DNA of 64,000 nt from Utricularia gibba (lineage: Eukaryota > Streptophyta > Magnoliopsida > Lamiales > Lentibulariaceae). Below are positions 47,324 through 57,221 of the stretch, in pieces (within the stretch, counting starts at the first letter, position 1; each line of letters begins with the position of its first letter). The position numbers and the translations under genes are program-made. The notes beneath the pieces are model-generated. The model saw only the letters and a list, made by a program, of their open reading frames with translations. It did no database searches and had not been told where the DNA came from. The stretch covers positions 1,302,001 to 1,366,000 of the forward strand of contig NEEC01000013.1 in the NCBI GenBank assembly GCA_002189035.1, written 5' to 3'.

Positions 47324-47699
47324 TCATACAAAGGAGGAAAACTTTACGTTCCTCTTAGGGACTTGCTTCGTAAGAGCCTTCGCATCAATCCCCATCTGAG
47401 AAACACGGCATTCAATGGAGCAAAATGCACAAAAGTCCCTGCACAAACCGGAAGCTTCTAATCGAGACAGAGAACTCGGCGCGATTTTCATTTTTCACCT
47501 TGAATTCGAGTAAGCGCACTTACCTATACATGAATACGGCTGATCTTGGTTCGATTCGCTTCTTGCAGTAATGGCAGCTCTCCAGAAACCGCGGTTGCGT
47601 CGTTCGATTCTCTTCAATCGTTGGCCGACTGATCGATAAAACGCTGGAATTCGATTCCTGCCTCGGCGGCGTTCCGTCGCGCGTACGCTTCGGCGGCAT
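47324..47699 (-). CDS. FLZ-type (DUF581) zinc-finger protein
   Basis: Exons 47699-47524 and 47438-47324 give 96 residues. The FLZ domain spans the splice junction: FLESCHYCKKRIEPRSAVFM, then YRDFCAFCSIECRVSQM, with the C-x2-C...C-x3-C spacing of the family (the second pair is in FCSIEC). FLZ proteins are plant-specific SnRK1 adaptors. The N-terminus is Arg/Ser/Pro-rich. ATG 47699 is the first start; the codon two before it is TTG. The gene sits only 247 bases downstream of the DRIP stop codon on the same strand and has its own TATA-like element in that gap. The small + strand open frame at 47255-47461 is antisense to exon 2. Confidence 0.9.
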
Positions 47700-47767
47700 A
47701 TTCAAATAGCCGACGGTTCAATTAGGGCTGAGGGACTCGACCGTACAGTATATAGAGTGGGGGCGCG

Positions 47768-47781
47768 TATATATAAATATA
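47768..47781 (-). promoter_or_regulatory. TATA element of the FLZ gene
   Basis: On the - strand it reads TATATTTATATATA, 69-82 bases before the start codon, inside the 247-base gap after the DRIP gene. Confidence 0.55.
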
Positions 47782-47946
47782 CGCCGCAGTGGGCCCTTCT
47801 TTAAGTACTGTTACAAGATTCAGGCGTTCAGTTTCGTACGGATTTACCATCGTTGACTTTTGAAGTCAACACCTTGACTCAAAAAAAAATTAAAAATTCT
47901 TTTTATTTAATGTAACGCACACCAAACAATTTAATCCACAAAAAAT

Positions 47947-49723
47947 CTACGATGTGGTGGGATGGGAACTCCTGCGGGCGTAGGTGAGTACCATGAGGAA
48001 CTCCGTAGCTGATTCACCGACTTTGGCCCGTACGGGGAAGTCAGCGGCCTTCAGCCGGCGCCAGAGCTCGATGAGTTGATCAAGCGGCGACGAGGGGTCG
48101 ATCGTCTCCCCCATGCACCGTATCTCCACCTGCGAAGCAGCCTATCAGCTCTGAACACATGCGATCTTGTTGAAAAAGAGGCGGCATTACCTCAGTTTCA
48201 TTGCTGAGATCAAGCTTCTTCCTGAGGTACGTCTGGATGAACGAAACCGGTATGCTGCTGTCTCTGCAAACATCCATGATCCGGGTTATGAATCAACAGG
48301 AAGCTATTATCATGAGTTGGGTGAAGAGGGGAGGAAAAGGGAGATGTTCAAGGAAGAGAAAGTGTGCTAACTTTATTCTCAAGAAGCTGGCTGAGATCTG
48401 GGGTAGAGGTAGTAAGTCCCCTTTGCTGAGAATAGAAACTGGGAAGTTAGAGTGGAAGTAACCTTCAAAGAATCTAAAGGGTTCGAATGGAAACCTTAAA
48501 TATAATCTGCTTACATTTCATCAGAAGCCACTAATGAGAACCAGATTGGGTGCTTTCTGGAGTCGTGATTTGGACTTGAACCAGGATTAAGGGTAACTGG
48601 AGTGGGTAGCATGAGCTCTTTAGAATCTGATGGCTCTTTAATAACTTTGCATGACTTTGTAGGCTTGTGGGGTTCAGTAGGAGCATTTTCCCTGAAACAA
48701 GTTTCATTTTTTGCCTTGAGTTCCTTCTGCTTCGTCTTGGTTTCAGTTTTTTTGGAAGCATCCTCGAAGCCATTCGACTTTGCAGCTTTGGATTTAGCAC
48801 CAGATCCTTGAGTCCACACCTTGGTGGACTTGCTCTTATTTATTGCTTCGAATAAACAAGACAAAGGTTGCAAGAGATCAGCAGCTCCTTCCAATTGGTC
48901 TGATCCGAAATCCCGCTGTTTATCCGACACAAGAACGTTGCACGCAGATGAATTCTGAAACAACAATGCTATTTATGTATAACACTGCAGCAGATGCATT
49001 GGCAGTAATAACTACTCAGACAGGTACCTGCTTCACATCTGCAGCATTTTTCCTCAACGAGGTGGTGCTATCAAGCTGGTTAACGGTGGAGAAATCAGTA
49101 AGCTTTGATGCCTTTCTCGCACCCGATTTCGACTGGTTTCCCGTATTTCCGGCATCGGTATACACCCTCGGAGTGCTGACTACCAGTGATGATAGAGATC
49201 TTTCCTTCCGCTTGGCAGGCAAGGAAACAACAGGAGTCACAGTTCCAGGTGCCTTCAGGACTACTCTTCTGTTCGGAAATAATATTGACCTCAAGTCTTG
49301 CAGATTATGATCATCCCTGTTCAAAAAAACTCAATTCAAACACCAAGACAGACGAAAATGCTCAGACCATCAGCAGTGAAATCAGTAGAACCGAACCTCA
49401 ACTTCTCCAATGGAACACATCCAAGACTGATGTTGCATACAGGACAACGATTCATCTCTTCATCTACAAGCTTTTTGAGTATGCATTTTCTGCAAACTAT
49501 TACCACACTCGACCATTAGATGCTTAATCCATACGGATCCAACCAAAAGAAACAAGCCACGAGAAGGGAAAAGTTACTACAAATCGCAGGAAATAAGGCC
49601 CTTACATGTATGAAGACATTCATTAATACTAGTAGCGTTACGGAATAGCTTGTGACAGAGAGGGCATGTCATGCATGGCCGCAATTTCTCCAGCTTCAAC
49701 TTCACCGCCTTATCCTCCATCAT
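47947..49723 (-). CDS. DRIP: E3 ubiquitin-protein ligase of the DRIP type (RING, C3HC4)
   Basis: Exons 49723-49606, 49496-49397, 49316-49028, 48954-48515, 48425-48372, 48263-48191 and 48129-47947 give 418 residues. The N-terminal RING finger reads CMTCPLCHKLF, then NECLHTFCRKC and CPVCN, giving C3HC4. After it comes the DRIP signature LPAKRKERSLSSLVVSTPRV, a Lys/Ser-rich middle, WFSLVASDE, and a C-terminal ubiquitin-like RAWUL part (IPVSFIQTYLRKKLDL ... MGETIDPSSPLDQLIELW). In Arabidopsis, DRIP1 and DRIP2 ubiquitinate DREB2A for degradation and so damp drought responses. Two in-frame ATGs start the frame (49723 and 49720). All splice phases agree. Confidence 0.95.
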
Positions 49724-51946
49724 GGCGTTCAATTCACCGAAATCAACCGATATCAGTCTCGCCCACGTGCCAAAAGTCTGGCTTTACGTCCAAATTCCTT
49801 CTCCAACTACTCTGCCCTCGTAGAAAGAAACCCACAAATCATCATCGCGAACTCATCTCTATCTCTACACCACCTCGAAGTGGTTATTAAAGGTAAAGAT
49901 TAAGGGAACCCAGTGATTGTGTCAGTGAAGAACCTGCGGATCGGAGGAGAAATCGCGAGGATGCGGTGTGGGTGACGGAGAACATGAACCGAATGCTTCA
50001 ACGCATGTCGCCCTGTAGATGATCTCTGCATTCGTGTCCCGGGTTCGGGTTCTCGAGTCAGTCAAGATATGGGCACGGCGAAAAGAACCCCCGCACCTTC
50101 TTATACTCAGCACGAACGGAAAACACTATCTTTCCTTTCCGAGTTTCCATCTTTTTTAAATCACTAGATGCTTGGCAATTGCTTTTAATTTTGAAAACAA
50201 GATAACAACTATACCATTAGATTGTTCATCAGATAAACGAAGATTCATACAAATCATTTGTAAGATATTAAAATTGCAAGATTTGATCTTGAAATTCATA
50301 CCGACTTTATCAGATAAATGTGGTCTTGGACAGCAGCAGAGACCCTTACCAAATAATGGATATCAAAGTGGACGCAGAAGCAAAAGATGTAAGGAGCACC
50401 ATCTTCAAAAAAAAACAAGAAATCACTACTTCTCCAGTCATATATTCAACGAAAGGTTCGATTTTTACGAGTAAGACACACCCTTCCCGGGTAGAAAGAT
50501 TTCACATTTTACCTGAACAAAGCAGGTATTGTAACAAAATGTGGTGGAAACATGACATGAATGAGGTGATTCCGATGAGTGTCCAGCTGCAGTTGAGAAA
50601 TTCAAGCTGTTTGAGCTAATTTGTGTGCCTGAAAGATTGATTGTAGTAATGCTATACACGCGCAACTGTAAAGACAAAACCACAAACGTTCACTTTCTCT
50701 TACTTCGAATGTAAGAAAGATTAGGAGGGTTTCATCACCCTTTCCAGCTTATTCTGTGTGCCCTGCACATGAAATGGATTAACCAGGAACGCGATGGTTC
50801 TACCCGCATATGCCTCTCTAAAGGAAACAGAGTGACTAAAGGGGTTTGATCCTCAGAGCTTCGACTGCTAATCTGCCATTAAATCACAAGAGCTAGAGGA
50901 AGAAGAAGAAGAAGCAGAAGAAGAAGAAGAAGAAGAAGAAGAATTGCAACTGCTTGGTAGGTTACACCCAAGCAAAGAGTTGATCAAGAGAAGGGCAAGA
51001 AGCGAGCTCCACAGTCCAAGTTCCCAGTTGAGAAGAGTCTCCCAAGTAATTCTGATAGATTGTGTTATTCTCTGTATTTATCACACTTCACATCCATGTC
51101 TATAAAATATCAAAACTTAGCCAGTGTTCATTTCAAATTTAGAATGTAATTTAAATTATAAACTTAGTGTATGTTTGGTACATATTATAATTTGTATTTT
51201 TCATTATTTAGATGAAAAATTAATAATCCTGCACTGCATACGCACTTAGTTTTCATTTTTTTAAAACATTTTCATTCTAAAAAGTAACATATTATTCCAA
51301 AATGAACTAATTTATATTTATTCTTAGTCCTTCATTCTTATTTTGATAGTTTTTTTCAATCATCCCTTTTTTCTTTTTTATTTCAAATTCATTTCTTCAA
51401 ATTTCTTCTCAACTTTTTATTTATAGGGTTTAAATATTTCTAATGTTTTAGAGGGTTTTCTATAAACATTAAATAGTTTGCTAATGTTTTTTTGAAAAGC
51501 AATAAAAAGACAAGCACTGTGGATGGACACATCATCAAGGGCTCAACTTTTTTTTCTGTTTCCTTGTAATATATAGGATTTCAGGATTGGAATACTAAAT
51601 GTATTGTGTGAATTGTTATTTATATATTATTATAAAATACTTTTAATTTACAATCAATTTTTAAATTTTTTCATTTTAATTATTATTCTTAATTTACATT
51701 TTATTTTTATTTTTCAACAATATATTTTGAAAATGTACACAGCACTTAAATTTAAAAACAAGTGTTGTGGAGTACAGATGGACACGATTAATGTAAGAAA
51801 AACAAACAAACTTTATCTTGTTCCCCCCACGTGGCAGGATCTGGTTGGGTCTCTGCGGATGACAGGACATCCAGTGCTTCGTTCTAAATAAACATCTTTA
51901 CACCAGACAACAGCCGTATCCCAAGCCGGGCGAGATATCTCACCTC
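49724..51946. other. Spacer: DRIP promoter, GAA microsatellite, PsbW promoter
   Basis: 49724-50110 is DRIP 5' UTR and promoter. Small open frames at 50172-50683 are not supported. A (GAA)n tract lies at 50896-50943. 51080-51750 is AT-rich. The last about 100 bases lead into PsbW. Confidence 0.45.
50896..50943. repeat. (GAA)n microsatellite, one interruption
   Basis: A GAA trinucleotide tract of about 16 units with a single GCA interruption. Confidence 0.9.
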
Positions 51947-52393
51947 ATGGCCACCATCGCCGCCGCGTTCATCGCACGCGCAGCCGTCCTGCCCAGTTCG
52001 CCGGTGCTTGGTAAGATCAACTCGAAGGCGCAATGAGTTTATGGCTGGTTTTAACTCAAAACTCATTCATTGTCGATGACAGGGATGCCGGCGGTATCGA
52101 CCCGGAATGGCAAATTCTCATGCTGTATGAGGAGACAGGCACCGGAACGCCGAGGGAAGCTCGACATGACAGTGCCGTTGCTTGCTGCTGCAGCTGTGGT
52201 TGCCACATCGAGTCCCACCGCGGTGGCGCTGGTGGATGAACGGCTGAGCACGGAGGGCACAGGGCTGCCATTTGGGCTGAGCAACAACTTGCTGGTGTGG
52301 ATCCTCGTCGGTGTGTTTGGACTGATATGGTCTCTGTATATTGTTTACACCGGAACCCTTGAAGAGGATGAGGATTCCGGCCTCTCTCTTTAA
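51947..52393 (+). CDS. PsbW: Photosystem II reaction centre W protein (plastid precursor)
   Basis: Exons 51947-52010 and 52083-52393 give 124 residues. The N-terminus ([20 protein letters not shown]) is a plastid transit peptide. A hydrophobic thylakoid-transfer segment ([17 protein letters not shown]) precedes the mature protein at [20 protein letters not shown]. The single mature helix is [20 protein letters not shown] and the tail [13 protein letters not shown] is stroma-exposed. All of this fits nuclear-encoded PsbW, which stabilises PSII-LHCII supercomplexes. The intron is GTAAGA..GACAG. It is convergent with SEC13, with 311 bases between stops. Confidence 0.95.
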
Positions 52394-52704
52394 AGATACT
52401 AAGCAATGCCACAGCCTTTGATGTTATTTCGAGTTCCCATAGCAAACCAGTGGCCTGATTGATTCAAATACGAATGTCGGCCGAATCTGGGCTGTGTGAA
52501 ATGATACTTGGAGACAGGCAGAAAAGCATAGGTGGGAGTAATAAGCCAGAGCCACGATTTAGAAATGTGAACACTATAAAAATGATCTGCAACAACAACC
52601 AACACTAGATGAAGAGAATGGGGTATGCTTGTGTCCTTGAAATATCACAAAATAACACAAGATTCTCGACTGCAGAAGATCCATAAAAGATGATAACAGT
52701 CTTT
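52394..52704. other. Gap between convergent PsbW and SEC13 genes
   Basis: Must contain both 3' UTRs. No gene is seen. Confidence 0.45.
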
Positions 52705-53610
52705 TCAAGGGTCAACCGTGGTTACCTGTTGCCATTCTCCATCAACTGCCTCTTTCCATAATGTCACAGTGTTTTTTCCATCCGCCACAGCAAGTATGTT
52801 TCCGGTAAGTGACCATGAAACCCGCCAAACAGGAACCCCGAAGTCGGCTAAGACTTTACCATTCCACTGATCTGCTTCCTTGAGTGCTGTCCAGATTATG
52901 ACTTTACCATCTTGTGAGCAACTCGCGATGGTAGATTTTGGAAGCCCCAAGTTTGGCGCCCAAGCTACATCGCGAACCCAATCGGTATGCATATTAAGGG
53001 CGGGGAAGCAATCCATCCTCCAAGCTCCATTCTCAAACTTCCAAACTTTTACAGTGTTATCACAGCCACCAGAAGATAACTTCTGCACAGGGTCTAGCAG
53101 ACCAGAACCCACAAGAGCACCAGGGGCGGTAGAAGGCGCCCATGAGACTGAAGTAACACCAATTGGATGAGCCTGTTCGATTCTCGATTTGTCCCATCCG
53201 CCATCAGACCTAGAAGTTAACACCGAGATGTTCCCATCCGAAGATCCACAGGCAAGGGTAAGGCCAATCTCATGAGGAGCCCAGCAAATAGAATTGACTG
53301 ACGCTTTATGTTCCTCAAATACGTAAGCCTGTACCCACTCATTCTGATTTCCTTCCTTCCATATGATAACCTTTCCATCATATGAACATGAGGCGAGAAG
53401 GGAACCAAACTTTGGATGCGCCCATGCAACTTGCCAAACTGGTCCTTGATGACCAACCAAAGTTGCTAGAGGCTGAGAGCTTGAGCTGCTGACTCCAATT
53501 ATCTTAATCGTGTTGTCTGAAGACGCTGTCGCCACGCGTTTACCATAATAGTCCATTTGCACATCATGAACAACATCTTGGTGCCCAGTTTCAATCTTTT
53601 GCCCAGGCAT
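52705..53610 (-). CDS. SEC13: SEC13 homologue (COPII coat / nuclear pore WD40 protein)
   Basis: An uninterrupted reading frame of 301 residues with six WD-type blades: VVHDVQMDYYGKRVATASSD, LVGHQGPVWQVAWAHPKFGS, SYDGKVIIWKEG, EEHKASVNSICWAPHE, SGGCDNTVKVWKFENGAW and SQDGKVIIWTALKEADQW. Length and blade order match plant SEC13A/B. SEC13 pairs with SEC31 in the COPII outer coat and also works in the Nup107-160 nuclear pore complex. The start is ATG 53610 (MPGQKIETGHQDVVHDV), which matches the family start; an ATG seven codons upstream is in the same frame but outside the conserved sequence. Confidence 0.95.
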   Translation of the reverse strand: MPGQKIETGHQDVVHDVQMDYYGKRVATASSDNTIKIIGVSSSSSQPLATLVGHQGPVWQVAWAHPKFGSLLASCSYDGKVIIWKEGNQNEWVQAYVFEEHKASVNSICWAPHEIGLTLACGSSDGNISVLTSRSDGGWDKSRIEQAHPIGVTSVSWAPSTAPGALVGSGLLDPVQKLSSGGCDNTVKVWKFENGAWRMDCFPALNMHTDWVRDVAWAPNLGLPKSTIASCSQDGKVIIWTALKEADQWNGKVLADFGVPVWRVSWSLTGNILAVADGKNTVTLWKEAVDGEWQQVTTVDP

Positions 53611-54617
53611 GTTGTGCAAGAAACAAATCACTCCGAATCGAAACTTTTGAGATTGCGTTCACTTTTGATCCCGTATGAAATGGAAAAGATACTCTGGCCA
53701 AAAAATAACCGAAAGTCATCTCAGGCAGTAAAGAGTTATTACACTCATCCGAAAGAGAACATTTTTTTTGTATAATTTCAATAAAAGGGCCACACCGGAG
53801 CGAAAAAAAAGTTCTCATAGAGAAACGAACACAAATCCTGTCATATCCCCTTTATGAATATTACATTAGTTCATGGTATTCCGACCAAAAATTACACCAA
53901 ACTCTCCAATTACGATACAAACTAGAATTACCGAGCATATACTCTGACAAAAACGAAAGAAAGAATGAACACCATCATTCTGCGACCCTCCTTGTTCATT
54001 CACATTAACCCAGAATATTCGAGTCACTTTATCACATAAATTGTCACTGCAGTTCATACACATAAAATCCCAGATTTGATCTGTCCATTTTCTTTACAAC
54101 GAAAACTTCCACATAAAACAGCAGATATCCAACTCTTCACCATTCGAAAGCATTGCAAAACAATAAGCGATTACCTTGCCTGTGATCCTGGATTCGAAAA
54201 TTCACCGACCCTTCCCGTTCTTCTTCGTGATTTGTAGTGCCCTAATTTTGAAACAGATTTCTTACACATATTGATATTACACTTTAGACTAACATATTGC
54301 CTTAATTTCATTTCGACCCCTCTTCATTTGTAAAATTCTACATCTGGTGCGCTACGTGAGTGTTTTTAAACCCCGTTTAGGGATGGAACCGAAAACTCAA
54401 TGCTTTATAAGCTTTACTAAAAAATAAGTACAAAATCGAAATAAATTATATGATTTAAGATAAAATATAATTTATTTATTTAAATTTGAAATATTTAATA
54501 AATAAATTTAAATATATTAAAAAATTGTTAAATCCTCTTTGAACTCCATGCATCGGATTATGAACTTATGTTGGTCCGTTGTACTCATTTGTTTAATTTC
54601 TCGTAAACGTATGATTC

Positions 54618-54625
54618 GTATATTC
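54618..54625 (+). promoter_or_regulatory. P1BS (PHR1 binding site), distal
   Basis: GTATATTC matches GNATATNC, the palindromic site bound by PHR1-type MYB-CC factors. It is 655 bases before the PHT1 start codon. Confidence 0.5.
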
Positions 54626-54751
54626 ATATTAAATAAATCTAGGGTTGATCCACTGGATACTGGAGGCAAATTCACTTTATGCCGATCGAAAGGTGTAAGC
54701 TTTCAGACATTATAATGTACATGGCTTTGTGAATCAACACATTCTCATCGT

Positions 54752-54759
54752 GTATATGC
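54752..54759 (+). promoter_or_regulatory. P1BS (PHR1 binding site), middle
   Basis: GTATATGC matches GNATATNC. It is 521 bases before the PHT1 start codon. Confidence 0.55.
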
Positions 54760-54911
54760 CTTTTTTTCCCCTTATGTATAATCGCGTGTAAATGTGAGAC
54801 TACAGGTGTTGGGTTGGTGTAGAGTTGAGACCCATCTCGTGATCTGTGTTGCAATGAAGGGTTGATCGAAATGTGTAAGCCTGTGACTGGAAGAACCGTT
54901 TCGCAGTGAAG

Positions 54912-54919
54912 GTATATTC
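54912..54919 (+). promoter_or_regulatory. P1BS (PHR1 binding site), proximal
   Basis: GTATATTC matches GNATATNC. It is 361 bases before the PHT1 start codon and about 60 bases before the likely 5' UTR. Confidence 0.55.
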
Positions 54920-55272
54920 CGGAGGAAGATTCGTCTCGCTGCTTGAATAAATAACGCCCTCACCCGCCGCTTCTTGTTTCATCTCGAAAGCTTCTCCTCT
55001 TCCACAACGCCGGTTGAGCAGATTACCAGGTTGACGGGTGCGCTTTCTCTTTGGTTTTGTTTTCGTTCCAGAGTGAAAGTTCTGATCTTGTGCATGAATG
55101 AGGACGTGGGCCTTGTGCTGATATGGGTTTTCTTTTTTACTGATTTTGTCGTCGTGTGTGAGTGAGTTGTTGCCATATCTTCCTCTTTGATCACTGCCAT
55201 TGTCTATTTCTTAGGTTGCAAGATCCCACCTTTCTCGATCAATTTCATCGCAGACTGAGAGAACCAGACAAA

Positions 55273-56841
55273 ATGCCGGCGGAAAATTTGAGGGTGCTCA
55301 ACGCCCTCGACGTAGCGAAGACCCAATGGTACCATTTCACAGCAGTCGTGATTTCAGGGATGGGATTCTTCACAGATGCATATGATCTCTTCTGCATCTC
55401 CCTCGTCACAAAAATGTTGGGTCGGATATATTATCACGTTTCGGGTTCTCCTAAGCCCGGCAGCCTCCCACCAAACGTCTCAGCCACCATCAATGGAGTA
55501 GCACTCTGTGGAACTTTAGCAGGGCAACTGTTCTTCGGCTGGTTGGGGGATAAACTGGGAAGAAAGTCAGTTTATGGTGCAACCCTGATGTTGATGTGCA
55601 TTTGTTCCATTGCTTCAGGGCTGTCGTTTGGACATGATGCCAAGTCTGTAATGGCAACTCTTGCTTTCTTCAGATTCTGGCTTGGTTTTGGCATAGGTGG
55701 TGATTATCCTCTTTCTGCGACAATCATGTCTGAGTATGCTAACAAGAAGACTCGAGGGGCTTTTATAGCAGCAGTGTTTGCAATGCAGGGATTTGGGATC
55801 ATGGCTGGTGGGGTTTTTGCTATGAGCATTTCAGCTGCATTTGAAGCCAGGTTCAAGGCTCCTGCTTATGAGGATGATCCTGATGGATCAACAGTTCCAG
55901 AGGCAGACTACGTTTGGAGGATCATTCTGATGGCTGGTGCTCTCCCTGCGTTGCTTACCTTCTACTGGAGGCTGAAGATGCCGGAGACTGCTCGCTACAC
56001 CGCCCTCGTTGCAAAGGATGCGAAACGGGCTGCAGCAGAGATGTCTAAAGTTCTGCAGACAGAGATACAAATGGAAACAAAGGTTGTTCAGGAGGAGAAA
56101 AGCTATGGCCTGTTCTCTAAGGAATTTGCAAGGCGCCATGGATTGCACTTACTTGGAACCACAAGCACATGGCTGTTGCTGGACATTGCATTCTACAGTC
56201 AGAATCTCTTCCAGAAGGATATATTCACTGCCGTGGGATGGATCCCGCCGGCGAAAACGATGAATGCGATCGGAGAAGTGTACACAATTGCCAGAGCTCA
56301 AAGCTTGATTGCCATATGCAGCACTGTCCCTGGATACTGGTTCACAGTTGCCCTGATTGATGTCATCGGAAGGTTTGCCATTCAGATGGTGGGATTCTTC
56401 TTCATGACGGCGTTCATGTTTGTCCTAGCATTTGCATACCATCACTGGACGCTACCGGAGAACAGAATCGGGTTTGTAGTGACATACTCTCTGACGTTTT
56501 TCTTCGCCAACTTTGGACCAAATGCAACCACATTCGTTGTACCTGCTGAGATCTTCCCCGCCAGGCTGCGTTCGACTTGCCATGGGATATCAGCAGCCTC
56601 GGGGAAGCTGGGAGCCATCATCGGTGCCTTTGGGTTCCTGTATCTGGCTCAAGATAGGGATCCCACTAAGACTGATGCTGGTTATCCCCCTGGGATTGGG
56701 GTCAAGAACTCACTGATTGTTTTGGGTGCTATCAATCTTCTGGGAATGGTGTTAACTCTCTTGGTCCCTGAACCAAAGGGGAAGTCACTGGAGGATCTCT
56801 CTGGTGAAAACGAGGAGCAGACTGAGGAAGCTATGGCTTAA
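55273..56841 (+). CDS. PHT1: High-affinity inorganic phosphate transporter, PHT1 family
   Basis: The CDS is a single exon of 522 residues with twelve membrane helices of the major facilitator fold and a central cytosolic loop after helix 6. The PHT1 signature [16 protein letters not shown] is present, as are the MFS motif [14 protein letters not shown] and the loop beginning [14 protein letters not shown]. The C-terminus ends [18 protein letters not shown] with a Ser suitable for the known phosphorylation control. PHT1 proteins import phosphate with protons at the plasma membrane, chiefly in roots. The start is ATG 55273 ([20 protein letters not shown]), the family start; the frame extends 37 codons upstream through a splice acceptor. 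Three P1BS sites lie upstream. The tail-to-tail neighbour is a PHR1-type gene. Confidence 0.97.
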   Translation: MPAENLRVLNALDVAKTQWYHFTAVVISGMGFFTDAYDLFCISLVTKMLGRIYYHVSGSPKPGSLPPNVSATINGVALCGTLAGQLFFGWLGDKLGRKSVYGATLMLMCICSIASGLSFGHDAKSVMATLAFFRFWLGFGIGGDYPLSATIMSEYANKKTRGAFIAAVFAMQGFGIMAGGVFAMSISAAFEARFKAPAYEDDPDGSTVPEADYVWRIILMAGALPALLTFYWRLKMPETARYTALVAKDAKRAAAEMSKVLQTEIQMETKVVQEEKSYGLFSKEFARRHGLHLLGTTSTWLLLDIAFYSQNLFQKDIFTAVGWIPPAKTMNAIGEVYTIARAQSLIAICSTVPGYWFTVALIDVIGRFAIQMVGFFFMTAFMFVLAFAYHHWTLPENRIGFVVTYSLTFFFANFGPNATTFVVPAEIFPARLRSTCHGISAASGKLGAIIGAFGFLYLAQDRDPTKTDAGYPPGIGVKNSLIVLGAINLLGMVLTLLVPEPKGKSLEDLSGENEEQTEEAMA

Positions 56842-57221
56842 AGGAAGGATCCCTTAGCATTATGTGCTCATGGGTGTGATCATCCCCATGTCTGCTCCTT
56901 TGACATATCTATATAATATATAAGAAGCACACGCTGATCACTTTTACCTCACTTATACCGATGTTGGTGCTCCTATGGTTAATCACTCCTCTGTCGTTAA
57001 TTAGAAGGGTACTGAAACAATAGAACATAGGAAAAGGCAGCTAACGTACAAGAGTTAATCATGGGGTACCGATGCTATTCATGATTAAATAACTGTACAA
57101 ACTATGATGGTTGTAATCCAGAGGGTGAGGGAAAGTACTTCAGAAAATGAGAAGAAAAAAGGGCTCCAGGTTACTCTTTATCATGGCTGTAACTATGGCG
57201 ATCATACCTGTTTAATGCTAT
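56842..57221. other. Gap between convergent PHT1 and MYB-CC genes
   Basis: Contains both 3' UTRs; AATATATAAG-type signals near 56917-56925 may be polyadenylation elements of PHT1. No gene is seen. Confidence 0.45.

Larger units (their letters stand above)
53611..55272. other. Divergent region between SEC13 and the phosphate transporter
   Basis: The left part (53611-54260) holds the SEC13 promoter and 5' UTR. 54400-54540 is AT-rich. Three P1BS motifs (separate entries) lie at 54618-54919. From about 54970 the transporter 5' UTR begins, with an intron whose acceptor TTCTTAG ends at 55214. Short open frames here are not supported. Confidence 0.5.

Noticed and set aside
47255-47461. Open frame of 68 codons on the + strand
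   Set aside because: Antisense of exon 2 of the FLZ gene, whose zinc-ligand cysteines show the - strand is coding.
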